Below are positions 1 to 10,436 of a stretch of DNA of 64,000 nt, in pieces (positions within the stretch are counted from its first letter, which is position 1; every line of letters starts with the position of its first letter). Both the position numbers and the translations under genes were made by a program. Origin of the DNA: Arachnopeziza araneosa (Eukaryota > Ascomycota > Leotiomycetes > Helotiales > Arachnopezizaceae); assembly GCA_003988855.1 (NCBI GenBank), contig QYAI01000011.1:62001-126000 (forward strand). The letters are read 5' to 3'. The notes beneath the pieces were generated by a model that was given only the letters and a program-made list of their open reading frames with translations, was not told the DNA's origin and ran no database searches.

Positions 1-775
1 TATTAGTACAGTAAGTAGGCGATTGGGTATGAGGAAGCGCTGCAGTTCTTGTATTCTGATTAGACCTAGATAAAGACTGGTGAGATCGAGGAAATTCGTT
101 GACATCTCGAGAAATTACGACGCTTGCCGGAGTTATTAGACTGCGCTGCGGGCCAGGAGATGAGGAACGGCGAATGGGAATGCTATTCTGTTGTGTTCTT
201 TGAAGTTCAGAGGTTGGTGAGCGAGCCAATACTGCTTGCAGTTGATTTGACTGAGGCATTATTGGGTCTGGACTTGAAGCCGCTCTTTTTAAATTTGCTC
301 TGGAAAGTCGTGGAGTCACAGCACTAGATATTCCAGCTTGTGACGCACGTTGAGAGGCCATCCACGGCGGCTGAGCTTGAAGGGCTGGCGAATCTCTAGG
401 GCCAGAACTTCTTAGAGACACTAGTGGATTTACTGACAACCCTTGTTGAGGATTGAAAATCTGCTGCCTGCTTGAGGATCCTGGTCGAGGTCCATTTTGT
501 TTCTGAGAGCCTTTTAAAAGAGAGGGAGATTGTGCAGCACTTTGAACTCTACTAAGTATGTTCGGAGGCTGATGGATAGTTGTGTTAGCCGCCCTCCCAA
601 CACTCGGACCCTGCATCCAGTTACTTAAATTTGGAATGTTATGATCATTTCGAGACTGAGCCTCCTTGCGATCTTTGTTTCTGTGGTTTCTGGACGGCCT
701 CACCCAGCCCCTTTTTGTAGGTTTTCCGCCTCCAATAGTATAATGCAACCAGTGTTCTGGGTTGTGGAATTCCAT
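1..775 (-). CDS. Low-complexity protein of unknown function, partial (runs off left edge)
   Basis: An open minus-strand frame runs without a stop from an ATG at 775 to the left edge, about 258 codons, so only the N-terminal part is in the window. An in-frame TAA lies just upstream of the ATG, which supports this start, although an upstream exon cannot be excluded. The product opens with MEFHNPEHWLHYTIGGG, then a basic stretch (KPTKRGWVRPSRNHRNKDRK), then a long Ser/Pro/Gln-rich disordered region with phosphosite-like RRSSSPGP. I do not recognise a domain. The composition suggests a scaffold or nucleic-acid-associated regulator, but that is only a guess. It is divergent to the gene starting at 1694, with about 0.9 kb between them. 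Confidence 0.55.
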   Translation of the reverse strand, partial: MEFHNPEHWLHYTIGGGKPTKRGWVRPSRNHRNKDRKEAQSRNDHNIPNLSNWMQGPSVGRAANTTIHQPPNILSRVQSAAQSPSLLKGSQKQNGPRPGSSSRQQIFNPQQGLSVNPLVSLRSSGPRDSPALQAQPPWMASQRASQAGISSAVTPRLSRANLKRAASSPDPIMPQSNQLQAVLARSPTSELQRTQQNSIPIRRSSSPGPQRSLITPASVVISRDVNEFPRSHQSLSRSNQNTRTAALPHTQSPTYCTN

Positions 776-1693
776 ACCAAAATGGGCTTAAAAGTGCTTT
801 CGATTCTCTTTTTCTTCCCTACACGATCCAAAAAAGTAATGATCGTACTTTTTTGATATCAAATTGTTTCGAGTGCGAAAGTGGATAACTCTTGAAAATG
901 GGCTTGAAGAAGACATTAATTATGAACCCTGAGGAAAGAGTGATTGAAAACCGGTCTGAATCATCGAAATAAAATCTAATAAAATGACTGTGACTGTGAC
1001 TATGATTGTGAATCAAACTTTTAGACTTGTCAAAAATGACAAGCAGATTAAAACTAAATGGAATTTACATTGATAGACTTTTTCCCACAATAAGCAAAAT
1101 TTCTGAAACCAGAATCCTCCCAGAGCACACCGACTGTAGAGCTCAAAAAAAGTCCCTTGTATCTAATCGTTGACCAGTTGGCATTCTAAGAACATAAATT
1201 AAATACAGCTTGCCAGGGTTTGAGAGGAACGCAAGATGTCCCAAGTATTCAGAACTGTAAGTCAATGAAGCTATTTAGTCACGGTAATTTCTCATTTTTC
1301 GTGATACTGTTAATGATTCTTGGTAACATAAATTGTACTTGAACATTTAGTAGTTTCAAAGCTCGTGAAAAATTGTACGATATGTTATGATAGAAATCTA
1401 AAAAGTGTGGTTGTGATATTCAGTATGAGTAAGATGCTAAACAGCCTGTAGTTTATCACTAGAACTCATGCGAAAAATGCAAGTAGTCATTCATTAGTAG
1501 TCTTGGTGTTATTCACAAGAGAATTTTGATCCAAGTTATTTTCTCAATTGCACCGAAATTTATCAGGATAACTTACCTCCTTCAATTCTAGCATTCTGGT
1601 CCACAAACCGCGCAGGGTCCAACCAAATCAGGACCTTAAATCAACAAACTCCATCCTTTGCATAACTTGAATACTTGACATCTGGCATCCAGA
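776..1693. other. Intergenic, divergent promoter region
   Basis: About 920 bases between the divergent genes starting at 775 (minus) and 1694 (plus). It is AT-rich, with a short tgactg-type repeat near 983-1010. Nothing else identifiable is seen. Confidence 0.4.
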
Positions 1694-3985
1694 ATGCCTA
1701 AGCAAGACTTAGACGACCAGCAACCTCCTCCCGCCAGCCGCTTCGTCTTCATTCCTCCCCCTCCGTCTCCCCCACCAATCTCTCCTCAGCACGTGCGCCA
1801 CAAAGGCATCAAACATCATCTTTCGTCATACAGACGCGAACTCATCATTTCTCCCGGCGCCGATAGAAGTTTAGACCGCAAGCGAGACCTTCGACCACTA
1901 CACCCATCTTCTAATAAACGAGAAGGAGTGGATCATAGGAATCCTCCACCTGTACCGAGTAGAGCTCCGGCTTGGACAGACGAGATTGGCCAACTGAGAA
2001 ATAGGGAGCCGCCTGTTGGAGCGTATACGATAGCTCCTGTGGGATTGGAGAGACCTAGGGGGATTTTGAAGGAGAATGGTGTGGAGAAGACGGAGAAAGG
2101 TAGGGAAAGAGCAGTGGCCAGTCATGATACTGATGATTTGAGGATGGGAATGACAAGGTTGGCAAGGTTCCAGAGAGAGCAGGAGGAAAAGAAAGCAAGA
2201 GGAGAAGAAGGGCACGCAACGAGGTGGGAGAGTGGAAGAAAATGCAATATTGAGGATAAGGAACTCAAAGGACTAGGGAGTGGAAATACACCAAGAAGAT
2301 CAGAGAGGTCCAAGAAGAGTGAGAACTTATCACAAGCACAGTCGGCTGCTGAAGGAGAATCTCAGGAGAACGAAAATCGAAGTGAATTGCGTGAGGTTAG
2401 AGGAACCAGGGAAAGCAGCAACACGCAGCGCGCTCGATCGGTTGGAGAAAGAGAACTTAAAGGAAGCAGAAACAGAACTAGAAGTTTGTCCCAAAAATCT
2501 GATCGATCGAGGAAAAGTGGAAGCATGCAGCTGGTTCAATCACTCGCACAGCGAGCTATTAGTGTTGCTGTAGGAACAATCAAATCGTTAAGAGAGAAAT
2601 CAGAGTCGGCTGTAGTTTCTCAGATCGAGAAATCTGAGATTTCGAAGGGTAAAAGGAGTGAGCGAGCAGCGAATAGAGAGACACAAAAGAGCCAGAAAAC
2701 TTCGACTAAGCAGAAGACAGATCAGCACGCGGGCAATACGGAAGAGGGAAAAGGTCGAAAAACTTTAGCTCTAGAATCCGTGAGAAGTGGAACCCAGAGG
2801 AGATATACCACTGAGAGTTTGATCACAGCTAAGAAGGCCCAATCTGCTGTGCTGGACAAGGCTGAAAACGAAGCAGCAGATAGAGCTCTCGCGGTGAGTA
2901 TGCAGGCCGATGAGTTCCAGGCGGCGGAGTCAGATGAGAAAAGCAGAAATACAGCTGAAAGACTGGCAATTGCTGAGCAAGTGAACTCACTTAAAAGGAG
3001 TGCAGCGTTTGGCTCTACACGGCATAGGACTAACAGTCTACCAATTACGCCCACTAGAGCATCAACTAAGCCAGGCTCCTCAAGTAAGCTTCAGAGGCGT
3101 CAAACTCTTGATACTGTTGCTGGAGAGGTAAAATCAGGAGGGTTTGTTGCATCAGTTCAGAGAACGGCAGAACAGACATCAAAAGTGGTTTCTCAAGATA
3201 AAACCAAGGCAGCAACGAGACTTAACGGCGCCTCTCAAATTCCTTCTCAGATAACTAAGTCGAGAAGCGTCTCACCTTCTTGCAAAGAAGCAGTAGTCAG
3301 GTCAAATGCATCCGCTACTTCCCAACCAAAGATGCAAAGTGCGCCTGCGCAAGTCCCACGAATCGCGAGTAATGCTACCACTACAAACAACCGCTCTCAA
3401 CGAAACGAGTTAAGTAGTAAAACCAAGAACAAGACAAACCAGCCGAGAGAACTCTCTCGTGTTGAAGAAGAACGCGTGAGTGAAAGCGAGATCACAGCAA
3501 AGACAGAGCTCCATCGAAAACTTGGTGACGGGAGGAGGACTGAGTTGCAAGGTGTGAGGCTCAAGAGCGAAGTGAAGCATTCCAACGCCGCAGCACGCAG
3601 CCTTCACTCCACTGCTACTGTAAATAAAGTGAAAACAGAACTAAACCGGGGTTTTGGTGATGGAAGAAGGTCTGAAATACAAGGCGTCAGGCTTAAGAGT
3701 GAAGTTGGTGATGAAAATGACGCAGTTAACACCACACACTATAGCCGGACTAGAAGTAAGATAAAGACAGAACTTGAGCAAGGCTTGGAGGATGGAAGAA
3801 GGTCGGAGGTGCAGGGTGGGAGACTCAAAAGCGAGATTGAGCGTGATCGAACTGCCAGCCCCAATGAGAGTAAGAGCAGTGTTGGAACAATTTTAAACAG
3901 GGGATTTGGGAATGGAGGGAGGTCTATTTTTGAAGGAGTGAGAGCCAAGAGTGAGGTAGACATCGTGAGAGGAACAAGACGATGA
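1694..3985 (+). CDS. Intronless disordered protein with four C-terminal repeats
   Basis: A 763-residue ORF starting at an ATG with a Pro-rich N-terminus. The body is rich in Ser, Lys, Arg, Glu and Gln with no predictable fold. The last 160 residues hold four copies of a motif of about 25 residues, of the form KTEL-x5-GDGRRSE-x-QGVRLKSEV. They begin near residues 603, 647, 691 and 731, so spacings are 44, 44 and 40 residues. The last copy is the most diverged (starts GTILNRGF). I do not recognise the family. RSxS-like and SR-like patches suggest phosphorylation, and a nuclear or cytoskeletal scaffold role is possible but unproven. No signal peptide or membrane segment is seen. The gene ends about 380 bases from the stop of the AP-3 mu gene, in convergent orientation. 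Confidence 0.75.
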   Translation: MPKQDLDDQQPPPASRFVFIPPPPSPPPISPQHVRHKGIKHHLSSYRRELIISPGADRSLDRKRDLRPLHPSSNKREGVDHRNPPPVPSRAPAWTDEIGQLRNREPPVGAYTIAPVGLERPRGILKENGVEKTEKGRERAVASHDTDDLRMGMTRLARFQREQEEKKARGEEGHATRWESGRKCNIEDKELKGLGSGNTPRRSERSKKSENLSQAQSAAEGESQENENRSELREVRGTRESSNTQRARSVGERELKGSRNRTRSLSQKSDRSRKSGSMQLVQSLAQRAISVAVGTIKSLREKSESAVVSQIEKSEISKGKRSERAANRETQKSQKTSTKQKTDQHAGNTEEGKGRKTLALESVRSGTQRRYTTESLITAKKAQSAVLDKAENEAADRALAVSMQADEFQAAESDEKSRNTAERLAIAEQVNSLKRSAAFGSTRHRTNSLPITPTRASTKPGSSSKLQRRQTLDTVAGEVKSGGFVASVQRTAEQTSKVVSQDKTKAATRLNGASQIPSQITKSRSVSPSCKEAVVRSNASATSQPKMQSAPAQVPRIASNATTTNNRSQRNELSSKTKNKTNQPRELSRVEEERVSESEITAKTELHRKLGDGRRTELQGVRLKSEVKHSNAAARSLHSTATVNKVKTELNRGFGDGRRSEIQGVRLKSEVGDENDAVNTTHYSRTRSKIKTELEQGLEDGRRSEVQGGRLKSEIERDRTASPNESKSSVGTILNRGFGNGGRSIFEGVRAKSEVDIVRGTRR

Positions 3986-4366
3986 GGAGCAGGAGTTCGA
4001 GTATCGCGAGACGTATTATCAGATAGTGAGCCAATGCAGAAAGTATCGAAAGGCGTGGAAGGATAATCTACTAGATTCCACATAACTTTGCGATATGCTT
4101 TGCCGTATTCTAGCGCCTTGGAGTTGATAGAATTGAATTCCACTCGGAATCGTTTTGTTGCATCTAATTGTCTTAGAATATTGTCGACATTGATTTTTCT
4201 TGGAAGCATGTAATACTAGGTAAATGAGCCCTCATGGCTCAGCCAGCAAATCTATACTCTCAGAGACACTAGACCACAGACCAAATAATTCTTTATCATA
4301 TATGGTTTCCTCATGCTTTGCGCCATCAATGCCTGTCCTACCTATGGCGCCTGAGAATGCAAATGT
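3986..4366. other. Intergenic, convergent 3' region
   Basis: About 380 bases between the convergent ends of the repeat protein and the AP-3 mu gene. A minus-strand open frame (4209 down into the upstream gene) crosses it but has no recognisable content. Probably just 3' flanks. Confidence 0.4.
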
Positions 4367-6088
4367 CTAACACCTTATCTCAACACCTCCTCTACTCACT
4401 GTCAAATACTTGACGCCTTTATACGGTTTGACACTTTCGCCTAACCCACGACTTTTTCTATGATCAATGACTAGACTGTCAACCTTAATTCCTGATGCTA
4501 GCCAACCTTTCACAGAGAAGCTGACATTTGCAGAACTTGGCATCAAGATCTTGTTTTGGGCGACCTTTCGTACGTCTCTTTCCTCGTCAGCTTCATTGGC
4601 CTTCGCAGCCTTGACCGGCGTAGCTTGGTAAGGCTCTTCTTCGTAGTCATAGCTTCCTGCGAGTTTGAATCGATTACCTTCCAAATCCTCGTCATCTGAT
4701 AGAGAGCCAACAACCGTACAGCGCAAAGTAGCACCGCCTGTAACGGCCTCTTTTGCAGGTATGTGCCATTCTAGATTTCGTTCTCCAGGGTTGTATGTTG
4801 TATCACCTCTGCTTGCTCTGATCTCCGACAAATTTCTCAGGTCTGCTGGTAAAGGTACACTAACAACAAGATCTTCTAGAGCAGGCGTTGTAGTGGTGCC
4901 AACATTACTGCCAAAAGTAGATCCACCACGTCCTGGAAGACTACTGCTTCTCGTTGAGGAACCTGAGATGGAAGAATTTCCTTGTCCTGAGACTTTTGTG
5001 ATAAACAATCTCACCTCAAAATCGGATCCGGCAGGTCCAAGTCCAGTTTTAACTTCTAATGTTACTGGTAGCTTCAAATTCGAGGCGCTGGTAGTTCCGG
5101 CCTTGCCATTTTGAAATGGCAACAAATCCACTCCATAACCAGCGAGTACAAACCGTCCATCAGGTGGTATGAAACTTAGCTCTCCAGGGGCCTCTCGCCA
5201 TCTACCCAGTCTAACGCATGGATGGAATACAGGTAATTCCATTATATTGTTAATATTCTGTTTCCCAGAAGGAGTGGAGAGATTTAGTAAGAGGTCAGGT
5301 ACACCTGATACTTTTGCTGTGAAAGCAATAGTCCCGTTCGCAAACGCTGATAACGGACGACCTGAAGGTGCCACTATTACGGACAATGTCTCAACAATAT
5401 CGACATAAAGCTCGTTAGATGTATGCCGTACATTTGCTCTTCGCCAGGGTGGCGCTGGGGTATTTGCAGACCCAGCGGATGATATAGCAGCCATATTTGA
5501 GCTGGTAGTTGCGGAAAAGCCTGGCTTCCTGAATAGTACTAAGTAAACCATTCTCTAACCTTGTAGGAAAATAATTACCCAGGTAAATTTATGCCTCCTA
5601 ATAACTTTCCCACCCACCCCTCCACCTCTACCAAATCTCTCAAGGCATTTGGTTCTGTCGTACTAACTGCGCCAGCATCACACATCTCGTTTAATAACTG
5701 AGCCACTACATCATAGCTATTTTCAAGTTTTTGCGCAATCAAGGGCGACCCTACAAATTCCTCTAACACATCTACAACTCTGTGTAGGAACTCTAGGGCA
5801 AGTAATGGTTCGATTTCTGAGGAGGACGTTAAGAGGAAGAGTAAGTTCGAATGAACAAGACTGAAGACGAGGGTAGGTGGAGAGGTATTTGGGAGGTATA
5901 TCAGATTCGGTCGGGGTTGAGGGTGCGATGTGTAGAGGGGTAAAAGTTGTGTAGCAGAGAGAGGTCTGGAGGTGTAGATATGGGTGAGTATCGGATTGCT
6001 GGAGCTTAAGTCAGCTTTGCAATAGTACAGAAGGAGTTACGTACTTGTGCTCATCAAAGATGTACAAGGCCTCAATTGCCCCGCTCAT
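4367..6088 (-). CDS. apm3: AP-3 adaptor complex subunit mu
   Basis: Three exons: 6088-6045, 6004-5579, 5528-4367, giving 543 residues. The N-terminus (MSGAIEALYIFDEHN, then SNPILTHIYTSRP) is the longin domain of adaptin mu chains. The rest is the mu-homology domain (from about residue 175), which binds tyrosine-based sorting signals. It contains a Ser/Gly-rich insert (SGSSTRSSSLPGRGGS) and ends in a strand typical of the family (GVKYLTVSRGGVEIRC). AP-3 carries cargo from Golgi or endosomes to the vacuole, as known for the family. Both introns use consensus sites; the exon 1 to 2 join restores the codon for Asn in DEHN. Assigned as the AP-3 rather than AP-1/2 type from overall resemblance. Convergent with the gene at 1694 and divergent to the DMAC1-like gene at 6286. 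Confidence 0.88.
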
Positions 6089-6285
6089 TTTTCTTGTTTC
6101 GTAGCTATCAAGCCATTTAAATGTTGTTGTTTGTCGAAGCTGGACTTGGAAATCGTGGGGTTAATGAAGCGGCCGCTTGACAAGGAATTGCAAGGCTTGA
6201 CTAGATCATCTCCTTTCTTCAACAATTTTTCGAAACCGACCTGTACATAGTTGCAGCGCGCAATTGCAGCAAGATCTAAGGCATC

Positions 6286-6631
6286 ATGTTTGGATCTAGA
6301 ACTCCTACTGTGGAAAAGCTTCAAAAAGGCGATCAATTAGAAGATCTCCTCAAGCAAGAAAAGGCCGACTATGATTGCACACCTTGCAGAGTCACTGGTA
6401 TGTCTTCATTAAGAAATAGCATCGCCTTACCTCCTGACCACTCTACTAGGAGCTGCAGCATTCATGGGTCTGGGTGTTTACAGTTATTACTCCGGGCATA
6501 GTCAACTTCGTGCGCAGGAAGCCAAAATTCTCGCCAGCAAGAGCTTATTTGGGATGAAAAGCCGACAAGCTGGTATCACCGGAATTGCATTTTCTCTTGT
6601 TGGAATGGGATTCTGGCGACTTCTCAACTGA
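6286..6631 (+). CDS. DUF4536/DMAC1-like small membrane protein
   Basis: Two exons, 6286-6397 and 6450-6631, give 97 residues. The first exon ends in the signature YDCTPCRVTG, and splicing through a 52-base intron continues AAAFMGLGVYSYYSG. That CTPCR-VTG-AA motif followed by two hydrophobic helices marks the DUF4536 family, which includes human DMAC1 and yeast Dmo2. Those proteins are mitochondrial inner-membrane proteins, and DMAC1 aids complex I distal-arm assembly. The role here is inferred from the family. The second helix is near the C-terminus (GITGIAFSLVGMGFWRLL). About 200 bases separate its start from the divergent AP-3 mu start. Confidence 0.85.
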
Positions 6632-7376
6632 GCACGCTAATAACTCATTCCTCGAGATCGAGGCTTCTCCAATATTCCATCGCAACTCGACCATCTTATT
6701 TACCATTCAATCAAAATACTGAATGCTTGGCCCTCCGAACCTCCACTCCACTCACCCTTGGTCATCAAGATCCCACTCTACACTATACCATAATATCATT
6801 CAAGAAATCTATTTTCAAGACTACTGCGCAATTTCAAATTTTCAAACTTGTCGAAGCATTCTGGTAAATCAACATGAACCTCGAAAACAACGCATGAAGA
6901 AACTCATGCAGAAAATTGGCTGCAGGAAAGACGACGCAAAGAAGAATGACAGAATGAGGCTGTCAGTGTGGAGAGTGATCTGTGGTTGTGTAGGATGATG
7001 ATCTGTAAGGATGATAAAGATAAGTTGTAGAAGAGCCTGGCAGGAGATGGATTCGAACAGCTAAGGACGAAATCAGAAGCTAATTATAGGCTCAAGACTA
7101 GTTGAAAGGCCCAGGTGGACGTTTTATACGTTTAATTTGTACCAATAAGAAATAATAATTGAAAATAAATCCTCTTTTACTGTCACAGAAATGATCTTGG
7201 AATTTGCATTTTCCAAAGTCACTCTGAAGCCTTGTCTGATTTTGCCGACTGTTTGAACCACAGCCTCGTCGAAGAATCAATCTGGCAAAAACCGCCATTG
7301 CTTTTCTTCAGCCTCGTCTTTTTACTTTACTTGAGATGCACAAACAAAAATATTTCACTTAGTTGAAGTATCAGAA
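6632..7376. other. Intergenic
   Basis: About 745 bases between the DMAC1-like gene and rrp4, both on the plus strand. A 91-codon plus-strand frame at 6723-6998 has no recognisable content and is not called. Nothing else seen. Confidence 0.4.
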
Positions 7377-8452
7377 ATGGCCATAACTATCTTGGCTCCA
7401 GCTCCAGTCGTTCCCTATGTAGTTTCTGAGGTTTCAGATTCCGATTCGGATGATGGCGGGGCTGCTGTTGAAGATCTGAGTATTCGTCCTAAGAAAAGAG
7501 CGAGACACTCAAGAGATATTGTCACTCCTGGAGAGACGGTCACCGATGATCCTCAATGGATGAGGTATGGCTTTTCAATCACGAGATATATTTCGAGGGA
7601 AATTAACCAAATTACAGAGGTCACGGCACATTTGTCGCACCATCCAGTACTGAGATCATAGCCACCGTCGCAGGCACCGTTCAAAAAACCAACAAGCTCC
7701 TCTCGGTCCGCCCTCTGCGAGCTCGATACACACCAGAAATCGGTGACCTCATAGTAGGTCGCATCATCGAGGTTCAATCGAAAAGATGGCGTGTTGATGT
7801 TGGCGCTCCAGTCCTCGCAAATCTACCCCTCTCTGCCATCAACCTTCCAGGTGGAATCTTACGAAAAAGAACGGAGACAGATGAGTTACAAATCAGAAGT
7901 TTCTTCTCAGAAGGAGATCTCTTAGTAGCTGAAGTGCAGCAGCTATATCAGGATGGGTCGGCCAGTTTACATACACGAAGTTTGAAGTATGGGAAGCTTA
8001 GAAATGGAGTTTTCTTGAGTGTCACTGGCACAGGTGGTGGAGGAGGCGTTGTGAGAGCTAGGAGACAAGTCTGGACCATCGATACTGTTCATGGAGGTGG
8101 AAAGGTTGATATAATTTTGGGAGTTAATGGGTACATTTGGATTAGCAAGCATGTGGAGGTTGCCGGTGGTGATACCGCTATCACCAGGATCGAGGAGAGC
8201 ATCAGCAGTACTGTGTACTCTAGTCAGAATGACGAGATCCCCCCAGAGACGAGAAGAGAGATTGCGAGGATTAGAAGTGTCATCAATCTGCTTGTGGAGG
8301 AGGGTCTGAGAGTCGATGAGGAAATGGTAATGAAAGGCTACGAGGCTGCTGTGTTCGTTGATACGGAGCAAGACGGAGAGACTGGCACCTACCTGGGAAG
8401 CGAGTCGGGAAAGAGGGTGTTGTCCATATTGAGCCGAACCGCACGTGACTAG
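7377..8452 (+). CDS. rrp4: Exosome complex component Rrp4
   Basis: Two exons, 7377-7564 and 7618-8452 (53-base intron), encode 340 residues. After an acidic Ser/Asp-rich N-terminus (SDSDSDDGG) and a basic patch comes the exosome N-terminal strand (GHGTFV) and an S1 RNA-binding region (GDLIVGRIIEVQSKRWRVDVG). A KH-like region follows, with GVNGYIWISKHVEV. Rrp4 is a cap subunit of the nine-subunit exosome core, which guides RNA into the channel for 3'-5' decay and rRNA processing. A Gly-rich loop (GTGGGGGVV) interrupts the S1-KH linker, a common place for expansion. Length fits fungal Rrp4. The intron falls right before GHGTFV, and the join restores Arg-Gly. Confidence 0.93.
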
Positions 8453-9123
8453 ATAGAGTTGCACAAGCACCGACCAACTACATCAAACCAAAACTCACAC
8501 TTGGAAATACTACCTCAGTTGCATGATGACTTAGCTTGATAGCAAAGCATGTTCTCTTAGTCAGTTCTGCATCGGGCGACGAAATGACTAATGATCAGGA
8601 TGGTGAATTGGGCAGATGTCGAAACAGGAAAATGCCAACTGCCGGCTTGACGTCTTCTCGAATCGAGTTTGGCGAGATGGGCATGCAGGTACCTCCTGGA
8701 AGTCGACCTATTTTGGATAGGCTAACTGAAAAGAGAAAGTGCCGAAGAACAGCCTGGCCGACCATGGGCTGTTGGATGCGAATTATCGCCGACTCTCCTG
8801 AGCGGCTTTAAGCTGAAGCCTATCAGATGCCGATGGCAGATCGAAATGGACGTCATTCTCTTCCAAGACCACCTAGTATCGTGTTCCACAAAATATCTCA
8901 GACACGGAGAAAATCTCGAGTCGAAGGAAGACTGTGAATGTCTGCTTAGCAATCCTCATCTCTCGTCAAGATGGAATTGTTCTGTGCTTCAAGATGAATC
9001 TAGGATTTATATATAAGAGCTGCGCAAATCTCTGGTTAAGTTTGCTTTCCTCACTTCAGAATCATTTCACCATTCCATTCCATCTTCCAATCTTAGACGA
9101 AAATCCACCAAGTCTCGGTAAAC
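8453..9123. other. Intergenic, adh promoter region
   Basis: About 670 bases between rrp4 and the alcohol dehydrogenase. A TATA-like stretch (tatatataag) sits near 9008-9017, about 110 bases upstream of the next start codon. No other gene evidence. Confidence 0.4.
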
Positions 9124-10159
9124 ATGGTCGAGTTCACAGTATTTAAAGGCTCGAAGGAAGGCAAGATTATCAGGTCAACCACTTCAAGAGACCTCAAAGC
9201 AGATGAAGTTCTGATCAAAATCACCCACTCCGGTCTCTGTGGTACAGATTCCCACGCAAAGCATACAGATATGGTACTTGGGCATGAAGGAGCTGGCGTG
9301 GTTGAGGTAAAAATCTCTATAATATACCCAAATATCAGAAAGTTAACCGATACAGAAAATCGGCGCATCGGTCCAATCTCTCAAAATAGGTGATAGCGTC
9401 GGCTGGGGTTATTTCCATAACTCCTGCGGGCACTGCAAACAGTGTCTTACCGGTCATGAGACCCTCTGTCCTGAGCGTGCCCTCTACAGCGAAGCCGACC
9501 TCGACCAAGGTTCATTCGCGAGCTACGCTATTTGGAAAGCGGACTATGTCTTTCGCATTCCAGACTCTATCTCTCGCGAATATGCTTGTTGTTTAATGTG
9601 CGGAGGTGCCACGGTTTACAGCGCTCTTAAAGACGTTAAGAGCACCGACCGCGTAGGAATCATCGGCGTTGGAGGTCTCGGACATCTTGCCATTCAATTT
9701 GCTGCTAAAATGGGCTGTGAAGTTGTCGTCTTTTCTTCTACGGATAGCAAGAAAGAAGAAGCGACAAGACTTGGGGCAACAGAATTCGTGGCCACAAAAG
9801 GTGTTAAGAGACTCGATGTCTCTTCCCAGATCGATCATCTCCTTGTTACCACCAGCCAGCAACCTGATTGGACCCAATTTCTACCCATCATGGCCATGAG
9901 TGGCACGATCTATCCCCTCACCGTCAGCAATGAAGATCTCAAGATCCCATATATGCCAATCATCATGGGGGAGTTGAGAATTCAAGGCTCTCTGGTAGCT
10001 ACGAGACAGGTTCATCGGGATATGCTCTCTTTCGCTGCTCATCACCAGATCCGGCCAATCATTGAGAAGTTCCCGATGACGGTGGAGGGAATCGAGGAGT
10101 CCTTCAAGAAATTAGAGGATGGGAAGATGAGGTATAGAGGCGTATTGATTGCTCAATAA
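9124..10159 (+). CDS. Zinc-dependent alcohol dehydrogenase (cinnamyl-alcohol dehydrogenase type)
   Basis: Two exons, 9124-9306 and 9356-10159, give 328 residues. Catalytic zinc ligands are Cys39 (SGLCGTD), His54/Glu55 (GHEGAG) and Cys143 (CLMCGGAT). Structural zinc is held by Cys85, 88, 91 and 99 (CGHCKQCLTGHETLC). The Rossmann motif is GVGGLGH near residue 165. The zinc ligands and cofactor motif resemble the NADP-using CAD/ADH6 group, which reduces aldehydes to alcohols; the substrate cannot be read from sequence. The protein is slightly short compared with about 350-360 residues for the group, mainly in the loop after the first zinc ligand. The intron sits just after GHEGAGVVE. Cytosolic, with no signal peptide. 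Confidence 0.9.
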
Positions 10160-10436
10160 GGGCGGAGGAGAAACGAAAGCATAGAACAGTGTATCTTGGC
10201 AGCATCAGTGGCGTAGTAGGAATTTAGATCTCATAGAACGTGATTTATATAATCATCTTCTTATCTTTGTCTCTGCCTTATCATTCATGAGGGCACCTTG
10301 AATTCAATATTTTCAAAGCGTCTATCCGTAATAATCAAGAGAATCATTGTGCGCATCTGGTTGTTGAACTCAACCTTTTTGAAAATATTGGAGTCATTAT
10401 CGAAGTAGAGAAGTGACTTTGATAGTGAGCCATTCA

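Noticed and set aside
3739..4209. 156-codon minus-strand frame across the 3' end of the repeat protein
   Set aside because: Half of it is the antisense of the plus-strand repeats, and the rest (about 75 codons) shows no family features; it lies in a convergent 3' region.
6085..6336. 83-codon minus-strand frame over the AP-3 mu and DMAC1-like starts
   Set aside because: It overlaps exon 1 of the well-supported AP-3 mu gene in another frame and the DMAC1-like first exon on the other strand.
7040..7090. tRNA-like T-loop (ggattcgaac)
   Set aside because: The flanking bases do not pair into a T-stem, and no acceptor, D-arm or anticodon arm can be built on either strand.
8536..8811. 91-codon plus-strand frame after rrp4
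   Set aside because: No recognisable content and no splice partner.
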